5,448 bases of DNA from assembly GCA_000495415.1 (NCBI GenBank), contig AWGX01000103.1:1-5448 (forward strand), read 5' to 3'. Positions within the stretch are counted from its first letter, which is position 1; every line of letters begins with the position of its first letter. This DNA is from Smithella sp. ME-1 (GTDB lineage Bacteria > Desulfobacterota > Syntrophia > Syntrophales > Smithellaceae). Position numbers and translations under genes: made by a program. A model generated the notes under the pieces. That model was not told the DNA's origin. It did not search any database and saw nothing but the letters and a program-made list of their open reading frames with translations. Below are positions 1 to 5,427 of the stretch, in pieces.

Positions 1-126
1 TTTGCTAATTGTGACACAGTCTCTACGCCGGAATGACGAAGGTGGGAGATTGCCACCCGGATTTTATCGAGGGCAGGCACCAGCCGAGGACTGGCTTGCA
101 AATGACAAGCAGTATAGAGAGTCCTG
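1..126. repeat. Non-coding flank with dispersed-repeat remnants
   Basis: No credible gene lies here. The stretch around 27-40 (CGCCGGAATGACGAA) resembles the right half of the common dispersed element whose left half appears at the other end of the window (GGATTCCCGCC...). Short inverted repeats follow: GGTGG at 41-45 with CCACC at 53-57, CCAG at 80-83 with CTGG at 91-94, and GCTTG at 94-98 with CAAGC at 106-110. None is followed by a T-run on either strand, so I do not call a terminator for the minus-strand gene ending at 127. Assignment to a repeat family is from memory of similar genomes. Confidence 0.35.
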
Positions 127-1872
127 TCAGGTGTCGCGCTGACTTTCGTTTGAATTGGTCATTTTATTATTCGTGAAGATTCTCTTCAGTCTGTTGTTAT
201 AGTCGCTTTCGTGGTAAATCTTTAACCACCGGCTCACGATTGCTCCCGCGTATGTTTTAACAAAAAGATTTCTCCATATTCTTTTTATATCTTTCCAGGC
301 ATTGGCCAGCGGAACATAGAAAATTGTGCGCGCTGTCCAATCGATGCGCCGTTGTTTTCTTGCTTTTGTTTTTTCCCGTAAATTATGTATAAAACGCCGG
401 ACATAAGATTCGCCGAACTCAATGGGAAATCCTATGGTCGCAATGTACGTCCAGTTGAGCCAATTGCCGTAATTTAATTTTCTTCCAATGAATCCGCCGA
501 GATATTTTTTCTTCATCAGCAGACAGAGCATATTTTGCAAGTCAAAGGCATCCAGACCGTCAGGCCGTGGATCGTAGCAAAGGAAAAGCCCGTCATATTT
601 GTCCCAGCCGATCATTGAAAGAGGCAGGAGACGGTCTTCTCTTTCCAGTCTTGCTCTGAGATCGGAACCCGGCAGCGGAACTGCATTGAGCACCTGAATT
701 GTGTCTATTCCTGATTTTTTGAAAAACTCTTTATAATATTTGGCCCGCTGTTTGATGGTTAGAGAAGAACTCTTTGAATCGTCTTTGTTTGAAGGATAGC
801 CGAAAATAAACATGCCGTGCAGATAAAAATAGTTGGAGAGTTTTTGGGAACGGGCAATTAATTTTTCCGCCGTGACGCCTTTGCGCATCGCCCGCAGTTC
901 TTCGTTAATCGGACTTTCGTAGCCGATGGCCAGCATGGAAACGCCGGCAAAGCGCATGGCCTCAATCAGTTCGTCGTTTTCGGCCACTTCCGAGCGCACC
1001 TGAACAACAATGTCGAGTTTTTTTTGGAAATTTCTTTTGTAATCGCCAATTTTTCTGCACAGTGCAATGGCGTCAGCCGGATTTTGGGCGAAGTTGTCGT
1101 CGGTGAAAAAGAAATTCGAGTATCCCAGATCGGCATATTTAATCAGTTGCCGCAATGTTGTATCAACCGAAGCGAATTTGTATTTTCCATATCTTTTATT
1201 AACGATACAGAATTCGCAATTCCAGTTGCAGCCGCGTCCCCGGTTGATGGGCAAATAACTCCATCTTTTTTTCAGGAATTTAATCAGGGTCAGGTCGGGA
1301 TCGGCTAATTCATCCAAATCATCAATCGGCTTGCGCTTACCGGTAAAAACATATTTTCCGGATTCGTCAAGAAAGCTTATCCCTTGTACTTGATGCAGGC
1401 GCTCACGATTCAAAGAGACACCGCTGTCGGATATCAATATTTCCAGAAGTTCCGCAATGGTTTCTTCGCCTTCACCATGGACGACAATATCAACACCGGA
1501 TCGGAGCGCTTCTTGGGGCAGGGCATCCACATGGCTGCCGCCGGCAATGGTTACGGCGCCGAAACTCCTGTATTGGGTGGCTACCGAATACATGCGGGGT
1601 ATCGAATTGCTCATGCCGCCGTAGAACAAAGCAATTTGCGCTGGTTGTCTGTCCTGTAAGAAGAAATGACCCGGCAAGCCGTTGGAATCCTGCGGTCCGT
1701 TGTAGTTGTTTTCATCAATCGCGTAGATTTCTTTGATGCGGGGATGATGAGTAATCTGGCTCATAATGGACAAAAGCCCTACCGAAGGCATTTTTATCCT
1801 GGCGTAAATATTTTGTTGTGAATGCATCGGGTACTGCGGAATAATACCAATAATGGTTAAATCTCTTTTCAT
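127..1872 (-). CDS. B12-binding-domain-like radical SAM protein, substrate unknown
   Basis: The 581-residue protein has the two-domain plan of cobalamin-binding radical SAM enzymes. Residues about 1-160 resemble the Rossmann-like B12-binding domain, with the family signatures GGSH (111-114) and HGEGEET (132-138). Residues about 205-420 form the radical SAM barrel, with the 4Fe-4S motif CxxxCxxC at C215, C219 and C222, just after a basic NRGRG stretch. The later segments TDDNF (257-261), IGYES (316-320) and FGYP (357-360) are typical of barrel strands in this superfamily. The C-terminal 150 residues are basic and aromatic and unassigned. The canonical cobalamin motif DxHxxG seems altered: D53-E-N-N-Y-N has Asn where His should be, so B12 may not bind in the usual base-off/His-on mode. 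Members methylate or rearrange lipids, tetrapyrroles, peptides and other substrates; no neighbour hints at the substrate. The ATG start has AAGGA about 8 bases upstream. The gene appears monocistronic. Confidence is high for the superfamily and low for any reaction. Confidence 0.93.
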   Translation of the reverse strand: MKRDLTIIGIIPQYPMHSQQNIYARIKMPSVGLLSIMSQITHHPRIKEIYAIDENNYNGPQDSNGLPGHFFLQDRQPAQIALFYGGMSNSIPRMYSVATQYRSFGAVTIAGGSHVDALPQEALRSGVDIVVHGEGEETIAELLEILISDSGVSLNRERLHQVQGISFLDESGKYVFTGKRKPIDDLDELADPDLTLIKFLKKRWSYLPINRGRGCNWNCEFCIVNKRYGKYKFASVDTTLRQLIKYADLGYSNFFFTDDNFAQNPADAIALCRKIGDYKRNFQKKLDIVVQVRSEVAENDELIEAMRFAGVSMLAIGYESPINEELRAMRKGVTAEKLIARSQKLSNYFYLHGMFIFGYPSNKDDSKSSSLTIKQRAKYYKEFFKKSGIDTIQVLNAVPLPGSDLRARLEREDRLLPLSMIGWDKYDGLFLCYDPRPDGLDAFDLQNMLCLLMKKKYLGGFIGRKLNYGNWLNWTYIATIGFPIEFGESYVRRFIHNLREKTKARKQRRIDWTARTIFYVPLANAWKDIKRIWRNLFVKTYAGAIVSRWLKIYHESDYNNRLKRIFTNNKMTNSNESQRDT

Positions 1873-1951
1873 GATTAAAATCCTTGCCCTTTAATCTGAA
1901 AAGGTTGGTTGAATGGTAAACTCTCGGCGTAGGAATCTCTCTTTAATTGTA

Positions 1952-1980
1952 AAAATAACCCCGGAAAAGGGAAAAGTCAA
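1952..1980 (-). promoter_or_regulatory. Candidate sigma70-type promoter for the radical SAM gene
   Basis: On the minus strand TTGACT (1980-1975) is followed after exactly 17 bases by TATTTT (1957-1952). That is five of six and four of six consensus matches at optimal spacing. Transcription would begin near 1945, giving an untranslated leader of about 70 bases before the ATG at 1872. The call is by eye only. Confidence 0.4.
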
Positions 1981-2070
1981 TATAGTAAAAAATTTAAAAA
2001 CAGAAAGGACTTAAGCCGGCAATTAGACGGGGGCATTGTAAATGAAACACCGTAAGCTTCGATAAGAGAT
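1981..2070. other. Intergenic spacer without recognisable content
   Basis: This part of the 410-base gap between the divergent radical SAM gene and the small plus-strand gene shows no convincing open frame, RNA or repeat. It separates the minus-strand promoter (1952-1980) from the operator-like palindromes that begin at 2071. Confidence 0.4.
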
Positions 2071-2107
2071 GACAATTTGTCTTGACTTTACCTGTATTAG
2101 GTATAGT
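2071..2107 (+). promoter_or_regulatory. Operator-like palindromes over a possible promoter
   Basis: Two inverted repeats lie close together: GACAATTTGTC (2071-2081, perfect around a central T) and TACCTgtattAGGTA (2089-2103, perfect 5-base arms). A consensus-like -35 box, TTGACT (2082-2087), lies between them, and TATAGT (2102-2107) overlaps the end of the second. The spacing between these boxes is only 14 bases, so the promoter call is uncertain; pairing TTGTCT (2077-2082) with TATAGT gives 19. The layout suggests a small dimeric DNA-binding regulator that covers the promoter, but which protein binds is unknown. Confidence 0.35.
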
Positions 2108-2113
2108 CTGTAA

Positions 2114-2220
2114 CTGGATAATGTAATAGACATCGAGGGATGCTGTGGGTTTCTTTTTGTTATGCGGAAATCACAGCGGTTGTTAAGGCCCTGCCCATTA
2201 CAATGAGGCAGGTTTTTTAT
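2114..2220 (+). ncRNA. Putative structured small RNA or regulatory leader
   Basis: Between the promoter-like region and the terminator the sequence can fold into two hairpins. The first has an outer stem GCTGTG (2142-2147) with CACAGC (2172-2177). It continues inward past a bulged G2149, with TTTC (2150-2153) pairing GAAA (2167-2170). After an 11-base linker the terminator stem begins. An RNA of roughly 105 bases would result. It could be a free small RNA, or the leader of the gene at 2287 with conditional termination. I do not recognise a known riboswitch or RNA family, and I see no tandem repeats of the kind found in type III toxin-antitoxin RNAs. The 5' end is a guess because the promoter is uncertain. 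Confidence 0.35.
2190..2218 (+). terminator. Rho-independent terminator
   Basis: CCTGCC (2190-2195) pairs perfectly with GGCAGG (2207-2212). The stem can continue through CATT (2196-2199) with AATG (2202-2205), leaving A2206 bulged. Six T residues follow directly (2213-2218), with more T-rich sequence beyond. It lies 68 bases before the ATG at 2287, so it ends an upstream transcript or acts as an attenuator of that gene. It is not usable on the minus strand, which lacks a T-run. Confidence 0.75.
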
Positions 2221-2286
2221 TTTCAGATGAGAAAACAGTGGGAAATCCGGATTATCTTAAATGGTTATTAGAATGGGGGAAATAAA

Positions 2287-2592
2287 ATGAATATACACGT
2301 AATTGAGCAGTTGAATAATTTTGTAAAGTTGCCGGATAACAAATGGGAAAGCGGTGGGTGGAGCTTGGACGAAAATAAGGCTCAGAAGCTGATAGGCGGT
2401 GTAATTTATTTTCACAAAAGACGTATTGAACCGTCTTTTTTTGGTGGTTCAATTACAGATTATCGTATTGATCAGAGCCCGGAATATCAGGGGAAAATTG
2501 TTTTCACGTTCCAATATAATGTAAACTGCAGAAATGTTAATACAGACAGGTATGGATGGTCGAAAAAGATGAAGATAATCAGCAATGAATAA
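2287..2592 (+). CDS. Small conserved-looking protein of unknown function (101 aa)
   Basis: I do not recognise a named domain. The protein is soluble-looking, with no signal peptide or membrane segment. The start is well supported: GGGGGA sits about 6 bases before the ATG. Noticeable features are an N-terminal NFVKLP...WESGGW stretch (residues 11-25), a central GGVIYFHKRRIEPSFFGG segment (37-54), and a later GKIVFTFQY strand-like stretch (69-77) ahead of a short basic tail. Alternating hydrophobic and aromatic residues suggest a compact, mostly beta fold. I have a vague memory of similar short hypothetical proteins sharing the FHK...EPS.FGG core, but cannot attach a function. Upstream lie a terminator hairpin and possible regulatory RNA; downstream the DUF47 gene is convergent, so it appears to be a single-gene unit. 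Codon use and composition look like the neighbours', which argues for a real gene. Confidence 0.75.
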   Translation: MNIHVIEQLNNFVKLPDNKWESGGWSLDENKAQKLIGGVIYFHKRRIEPSFFGGSITDYRIDQSPEYQGKIVFTFQYNVNCRNVNTDRYGWSKKMKIISNE

Positions 2593-2620
2593 AGAGCTGC
2601 TTTGCAAACGGTTGCGGATT

Positions 2621-2645
2621 AGATAATAGCTGAAAATTATTTTTT
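2621..2645 (+). terminator. Weak AT-rich terminator candidate
   Basis: AGATAAT (2621-2627) can pair with ATTATTT (2636-2642, one G-T pair), and the T-run extends to 2645. It lies between the convergent ends of the small unknown gene and the DUF47 gene. The stem contains almost no G-C pairs, so this is a low-confidence call. Confidence 0.25.
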
Positions 2646-2658
2646 GGAAATCCCTGAA

Positions 2659-3279
2659 TCAAGCATTTTTCAATACAATACCTTCCACGATGTTGGACAC
2701 TTTTTCACAGGCGTCAATAGCTTCCTCAAGGAGTTGAATAGTATCTTTACTTTTCAAAAGTTCAATGGCGTCTTTCTCTTTTTCAAAAAGATTGGCTAAA
2801 GCGGTTCTTAAAATAATATCTCCGGCATTTTCCAGGGTATGAATTTCCTTGCAACCGGCCAGAATCCTTTTTGCGTTTTTCATATCGCTCAGGTCATGGA
2901 TAATGAGTTTACCTTTTTTGGTAATATCGTTTAAGATTTGAGCCTGTTTTATTATTTCAGCGGATAATTTTTTTACTTTATAAAGATTGATACGGAGTGC
3001 GGTAGCTTCGATGAAATCGAGGATGTTGTCCATGTTGTCGACAAGCGCGCAGATATCTTCACGGTCTATCGGCATCAGAAAGGTCGTATGCATGTCTTCA
3101 TAGGTTTTGTGGGTGATGTTATCGGCTTCGTGTTCGATTTGTTTAAGCCTGACGATTTTTTCGTTGGAGTAATCGCCGGTTTGTGTCATTTCCAGAAAAA
3201 GATCGCTGCCTTCTACGATTTTGGCGGCGAGCTTATCAAAATATTCAAAAAAGATTTCTTCTCTTGGAAATAAGCGCAC
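2659..3279 (-). CDS. DUF47 family PhoU-like protein
   Basis: With the GTG start at 3277-3279 the protein has 206 residues, the normal size for DUF47 (PF01865, a relative of PhoU), and begins MRLFPREEIFFEYF as the family does. Family motifs are plain: IEHEADNITH (48-57), PIDREDI (70-76) and DNMDNILDFIE (81-91). HTLENAGD (147-154) repeats the acidic metal-binding pattern ExxxD in the second helical half. The fold is expected to be two three-helix bundles, cytoplasmic and metal-binding. Relatives usually sit beside a PiT-type phosphate permease and are thought to modulate it; no permease is present here. The start is debatable. ATG at 3289-3291 (210 aa) has AAAGG directly abutting it. ATG at 3427-3429 (256 aa) has no clear ribosome site and adds about 50 residues foreign to the family, encoded partly by a repeat-like sequence. 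For GTG, AAGGA stands 11 bases upstream. Confidence 0.88.
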   Translation of the reverse strand: MRLFPREEIFFEYFDKLAAKIVEGSDLFLEMTQTGDYSNEKIVRLKQIEHEADNITHKTYEDMHTTFLMPIDREDICALVDNMDNILDFIEATALRINLYKVKKLSAEIIKQAQILNDITKKGKLIIHDLSDMKNAKRILAGCKEIHTLENAGDIILRTALANLFEKEKDAIELLKSKDTIQLLEEAIDACEKVSNIVEGIVLKNA

Positions 3280-3362
3280 AAGAATTATCATCCTTTGGAT
3301 ATGTTCTCTGTATGGGAAAAGGTTTGGTATGTCAATTTTATTTCGCGATAATCCTAAATCTA

Positions 3363-3393
3363 AATCCGGGGACAGCATCTTTGTCATTTTATT
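3363..3393. repeat. REP-like fragment (CCGGGGACAG type)
   Basis: The stretch AATCCGGGGACAGCATCTTTG recalls the CGGGGACAGTATAC-type dispersed repeats that abound in some deltaproteobacterial genomes, often together with REP-associated tyrosine transposases. No transposase and no second copy are visible here, so this is recognition from memory. It falls inside the doubtful N-terminal extension of the DUF47 reading frame. Confidence 0.3.
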
Positions 3394-3398
3394 ATCAT

Positions 3399-3416
3399 AA
3401 AAGAACGGGTTCTTTT
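3399..3416. promoter_or_regulatory. Perfect 18-base inverted repeat, possible operator
   Basis: AAAAGAAC (3399-3406) and GTTCTTTT (3409-3416) are perfect inverted copies separated by GG. The two-base gap is too small for the full hairpin to close in RNA, which fits a DNA site for a dimeric protein better. It lies just upstream of the toxin-antitoxin promoter, so autoregulation by the XRE antitoxin is a possible but unproven role. Confidence 0.3.
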
Positions 3417-3424
3417 CAATGTAA

Positions 3425-3452
3425 TTCATGTTTGGTCTTGACTTATTATAAT
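3425..3452 (+). promoter_or_regulatory. Candidate toxin-antitoxin promoter
   Basis: A perfect TATAAT lies at 3447-3452, with a weak -35 box TTCATG (3425-3430) 16 bases upstream. Transcription would start near 3459, about 16 bases before the toxin ATG. A second reading is TTGACT (3438-3443) with TATTAA (3461-3466) at 17-base spacing, which would leave an almost leaderless toxin mRNA. The opposite strand also reads TATAAT at 3450-3445, so the region may fire both ways and serve the DUF47 gene. Confidence 0.45.
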
Positions 3453-3474
3453 TGATAGGTTATTAAAATTAATA

Positions 3475-3747
3475 ATGTGGTATATTAAAGAACATCGCGA
3501 TATAGAAAAAACGTGCCGTAAGCTGCCTGCCGCGGTTATTAAGAAGTATGAACTGTGGAAGGATATCGTTTTTCGTCATGGGCCGGAAAAATTGAGGGAA
3601 TTTCAGGGGTTTCATGACGAAAAACTGACAGGAAAACACGAAGGGCAGCGTTCATCTCGTCTGAGTCTGAAGTACAGGGTCATCTATAGGGTGGAGAAAA
3701 ATATTATTACGGTTTTTGTTTTGGAAATAACACCGCACGAATATTAG
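3475..3747 (+). CDS. RelE/ParE-superfamily toxin (type II toxin-antitoxin)
   Basis: The 90-residue basic protein has the size and pattern of RelE-type mRNA interferase toxins. There is an N-terminal helical half with KLP (16-18) and ELWKDIVFRHGP (26-37), then the beta-sheet core with KLTGKHEGQRSSRLSLKYRVIY (50-71) and a C-terminal ITPHEY (85-90). The R59/R62/R68 basic cluster and the terminal H88 and Y90 sit where catalytic or RNA-binding residues occur in RelE/YoeB relatives; that mapping is inference. Such toxins cut mRNA on the ribosome and slow growth when the antitoxin is lost. Toxin before antitoxin is the higBA-style order. The antitoxin's Shine-Dalgarno overlaps this gene's stop codon, so the two are one operon. 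The toxin itself has no strong ribosome site (only AGG near 3457-3459), which would favour antitoxin excess. ParE-like gyrase poisoning is less likely but not excluded. The gene looks intact. Confidence 0.88.
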   Translation: MWYIKEHRDIEKTCRKLPAAVIKKYELWKDIVFRHGPEKLREFQGFHDEKLTGKHEGQRSSRLSLKYRVIYRVEKNIITVFVLEITPHEY

Positions 3748-3751
3748 GAGG
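3746..3751 (+). promoter_or_regulatory. Strong ribosome binding site of the antitoxin
   Basis: AGGAGG overlaps the toxin stop codon TAG (3745-3747) and stands 4 bases before the antitoxin ATG at 3756. It is the best Shine-Dalgarno in the window. It supports translational coupling and higher antitoxin than toxin synthesis. Confidence 0.8.
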
Positions 3752-3755
3752 ATTT

Positions 3756-4034
3756 ATGAAAACAAGCAAAAAAAACGAATTTATTCCTGCAAAGCCGCAC
3801 GCCAGGCTGACGACAGGCGAGGTCATCCGTATGCTGCGTGAATTAAAAGGCTGGACACAGAATGAGCTTGCCAATCGGTGCGGAATCAGTTCGACAAATA
3901 TAAGTCTTTTAGAAAATGATAAGGTTGATATCGGAAAAAAGCGAGTGGAGCAGATGGCAAAAGCCTTCGATGTTCATCCTGCTATTATCATGTTTCCAGA
4001 ATACGAAGGCAAAGAAATACAAAAAGCTGCTTAG
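3756..4034 (+). CDS. XRE-family antitoxin (HigA-like)
   Basis: This 92-residue protein is an HTH_3/Cro-cI type DNA-binding protein. Its helix-turn-helix spans about residues 20-75: GEVIRMLRELKGWTQ leads into the turn of NELANRCGISSTNISLLEN (36-54), followed by the support helices of RVEQMAKAFDVHPAIIMF (63-80). The first 18 residues are basic and probably flexible, and the C-terminal tail may contact the toxin. The family role is to neutralise the RelE-type partner and to repress the shared promoter, often together with the toxin. It lies 8 bases after the toxin stop and has a strong AGGAGG site. Candidate targets in the window are the inverted repeat at 3399-3416 and the promoter around 3425-3466; binding is not shown by the sequence. 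The pair seems complete and undamaged. An orphan regulator role is unlikely given the adjoining toxin. Confidence 0.88.
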   Translation: MKTSKKNEFIPAKPHARLTTGEVIRMLRELKGWTQNELANRCGISSTNISLLENDKVDIGKKRVEQMAKAFDVHPAIIMFPEYEGKEIQKAA

Positions 4035-4094
4035 CAAAGAAAGCACGATCAAATTTTGACTTTTGATTTAAAGAATGGAGATTTGCTGAAAACG

Positions 4095-5237
4095 ATGAAT
4101 ATTTATTCCAAGTTACCGGATGTTGGCGTTACGATTTTCACCGTGATGTCCAAACTGGCCAACGATGCCGGAGCCATCAATCTCTCGCAGGGTTTTCCTG
4201 ATTTTGATGTGTCTGCCGAACTTTGTGAACTGGTCACAAAATACATGGCGTCAGGACATAACCAGTATGCGCCGATGCAGGGTGTACCATCTTTGAGGCA
4301 GCGCATTGCTGAAAAAACAGAGGAACTTTATGGCGCTCAGTACGATCCGGATACGGAAATCACGGTAACTTCCGGGGCTACAGAGGCTATCTTCTCCGCC
4401 ATCACCTGTGTGGTGAACAGAGGCGACGAGGTGATTCTGTTCGAGCCGGCTTACGATGCCTATGCTCCCGATGTTCTGCTGGCCGGTGGAGTGCCGGTGT
4501 ATGTGCAATTGAAGTATCCGGATTATCATGTTGACTGGAATGAAGTGACGGATGCGATAACCAAAAAGACAAAGCTGCTGATATTAAATTCACCCCACAA
4601 TCCTACCGGCGCAATACTTGGTGTAGAAGACATGAAGGCGCTTATTGATATTGTAGCTGACACTAATATTTTCATCGTCTCCGATGAAGTGTATGAGCAT
4701 ATCGTCTTTGACGGGCATCGTCATGAAAGTATGGCCCGATATCCGGAGCTTGCCCGGCGCAGTTTTGTCATCAGCTCTTTCGGAAAGACGTATCACACCA
4801 CGGGTTGGAAACTGGGCTATTGTCTGGCCCCGAAACAGCTTTCCGTGGAGTTTCAAAGGGTGCATCAATTTGTAACGTTTGCTTCCCATACACCAACCCA
4901 GTTTGCCTATGCCGAGTTCATGGAGAAAAAAGAAAAGTATCTCACGCTTCCTGATTTTTATCAGGAAAAGAGAGATCTGTTTCTCTCGCTGATTAAAGAT
5001 TCCCGGTTCAGGCCGCTGCCGTGCCTGGGAACATATTTTCAGATGCTCTCGTATGCAGATATCACTGATGAGAAGGATATTGATTTTGCCAAACGGCTCA
5101 CAACCGAACATAAAGTGGCGGCTATTCCTCCATCGGTTTTCTGCGTCGGTGGAGACGACCATAAGGTACTGCGTTTTTGTTTTGCCAAAAAGAATGAAAC
5201 TTTAATTAAAGCGGCGGAGAAATTATGCAAAATTTGA
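4095..5237 (+). CDS. ybdL: YbdL-type methionine aminotransferase (PLP, class I/II)
   Basis: The 380-residue protein closely follows Escherichia coli YbdL as I remember it, including SKLP..G.TIF (5-15), INLSQGFPDFD (28-38), NQYAPM.GV (56-64) and VHQF.TF (256-262). It is a fold-type I PLP enzyme. SSFGKTYHTTGW (227-238) carries the Schiff-base lysine K231. SDEVYEH (196-202) gives D197 for the pyridinium nitrogen and Y200. SPHNPTG (166-172) gives N169. LRFCFAKK (359-366) supplies R360 for the substrate carboxylate. YbdL transaminates methionine and, less well, aromatic amino acids; the related kynurenine aminotransferases are the alternative. Methionine salvage is a plausible role, but no salvage gene adjoins. 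The start is chosen at ATG 4095, which matches the E. coli N-terminus. An in-frame TTG at 4056 would add 13 residues with no family support. GGAG at 4077-4080 is rather far from this ATG. No terminator separates it from the antitoxin gene 60 bases upstream. Confidence 0.94.
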   Translation: MNIYSKLPDVGVTIFTVMSKLANDAGAINLSQGFPDFDVSAELCELVTKYMASGHNQYAPMQGVPSLRQRIAEKTEELYGAQYDPDTEITVTSGATEAIFSAITCVVNRGDEVILFEPAYDAYAPDVLLAGGVPVYVQLKYPDYHVDWNEVTDAITKKTKLLILNSPHNPTGAILGVEDMKALIDIVADTNIFIVSDEVYEHIVFDGHRHESMARYPELARRSFVISSFGKTYHTTGWKLGYCLAPKQLSVEFQRVHQFVTFASHTPTQFAYAEFMEKKEKYLTLPDFYQEKRDLFLSLIKDSRFRPLPCLGTYFQMLSYADITDEKDIDFAKRLTTEHKVAAIPPSVFCVGGDDHKVLRFCFAKKNETLIKAAEKLCKI

Positions 5238-5290
5238 TTCCAATTTCAGATTGAGCGCTACCTTTGTTGGCTGCGTCGTCGGCCTTCCGA

Positions 5291-5379
5291 TGTCATTGCG
5301 AAAAGCCTCTCAGGCGTTGTGGCAATCTAATATTTTCAGTAGTTCGTGAGGTTGCTTCGTCGCTTCGTTCGCAAAGACA
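5291..5379. repeat. Imperfect palindromic dispersed element (MITE/REP-like)
   Basis: The ends are inverted copies: TGTCATTGCGAA (5291-5302) against TTCGCAAAGACA (5368-5379) match at 11 of 12 positions. A second, inner pair, GCAATCT (5332-5338) and AGGTTGC (5349-5355), lies between them with one G-T-type difference. The whole can fold into a long, interrupted hairpin. The wording matches the widespread CATTGCGAG...GCAATCTC intergenic repeats of many environmental bacteria. There is no coding capacity. It lies 53 bases after the aminotransferase stop and may serve as a loose transcription end or mRNA stabiliser. Confidence 0.65.
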
Positions 5380-5427
5380 GAACATTTGTTACAACGTCAA
5401 AGACCGATGTTAAGGAAAAAAACAAAA

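Noticed and set aside
80..110. Hairpins after the radical SAM stop codon as its terminator
   Set aside because: The stems are only 4-5 bases and no T-run follows on the minus strand.
1024..1659. Plus-strand frames of 60-94 codons opposite the radical SAM gene
   Set aside because: They are antisense to the radical SAM core, including the cysteine motif, and have no independent support.
2114..2220. Possible type III toxin-antitoxin RNA or a known riboswitch
   Set aside because: There are no tandem repeats, the downstream protein does not resemble ToxN-like toxins, and I could not match the conserved core of any riboswitch class that I remember.
2140..2271. A 43-codon plus-strand frame starting at ATG 2140 and ending 15 bases before the gene at 2287
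   Set aside because: Its only ribosome-like site (GAGG, 2135-2138) is one base from the ATG, it reads straight through both RNA hairpins and the terminator T-run, and the peptide resembles nothing I know. A leader peptide is possible but not supportable.
2252..2452. A 66-aa minus-strand frame over the small unknown gene
   Set aside because: The plus-strand gene has the far better ribosome site and composition; the minus-strand frame is its shadow.
3088..3455. Plus-strand frames of 61 and 90 codons opposite the DUF47 gene
   Set aside because: They overlap a well-supported conserved gene on the other strand and look like low-quality antisense peptides.
4590..5162. A 190-aa minus-strand frame inside the aminotransferase
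   Set aside because: It lies antisense to a gene with clear family motifs throughout; its peptide has no family character and no ribosome site was convincing. It is a shadow frame.
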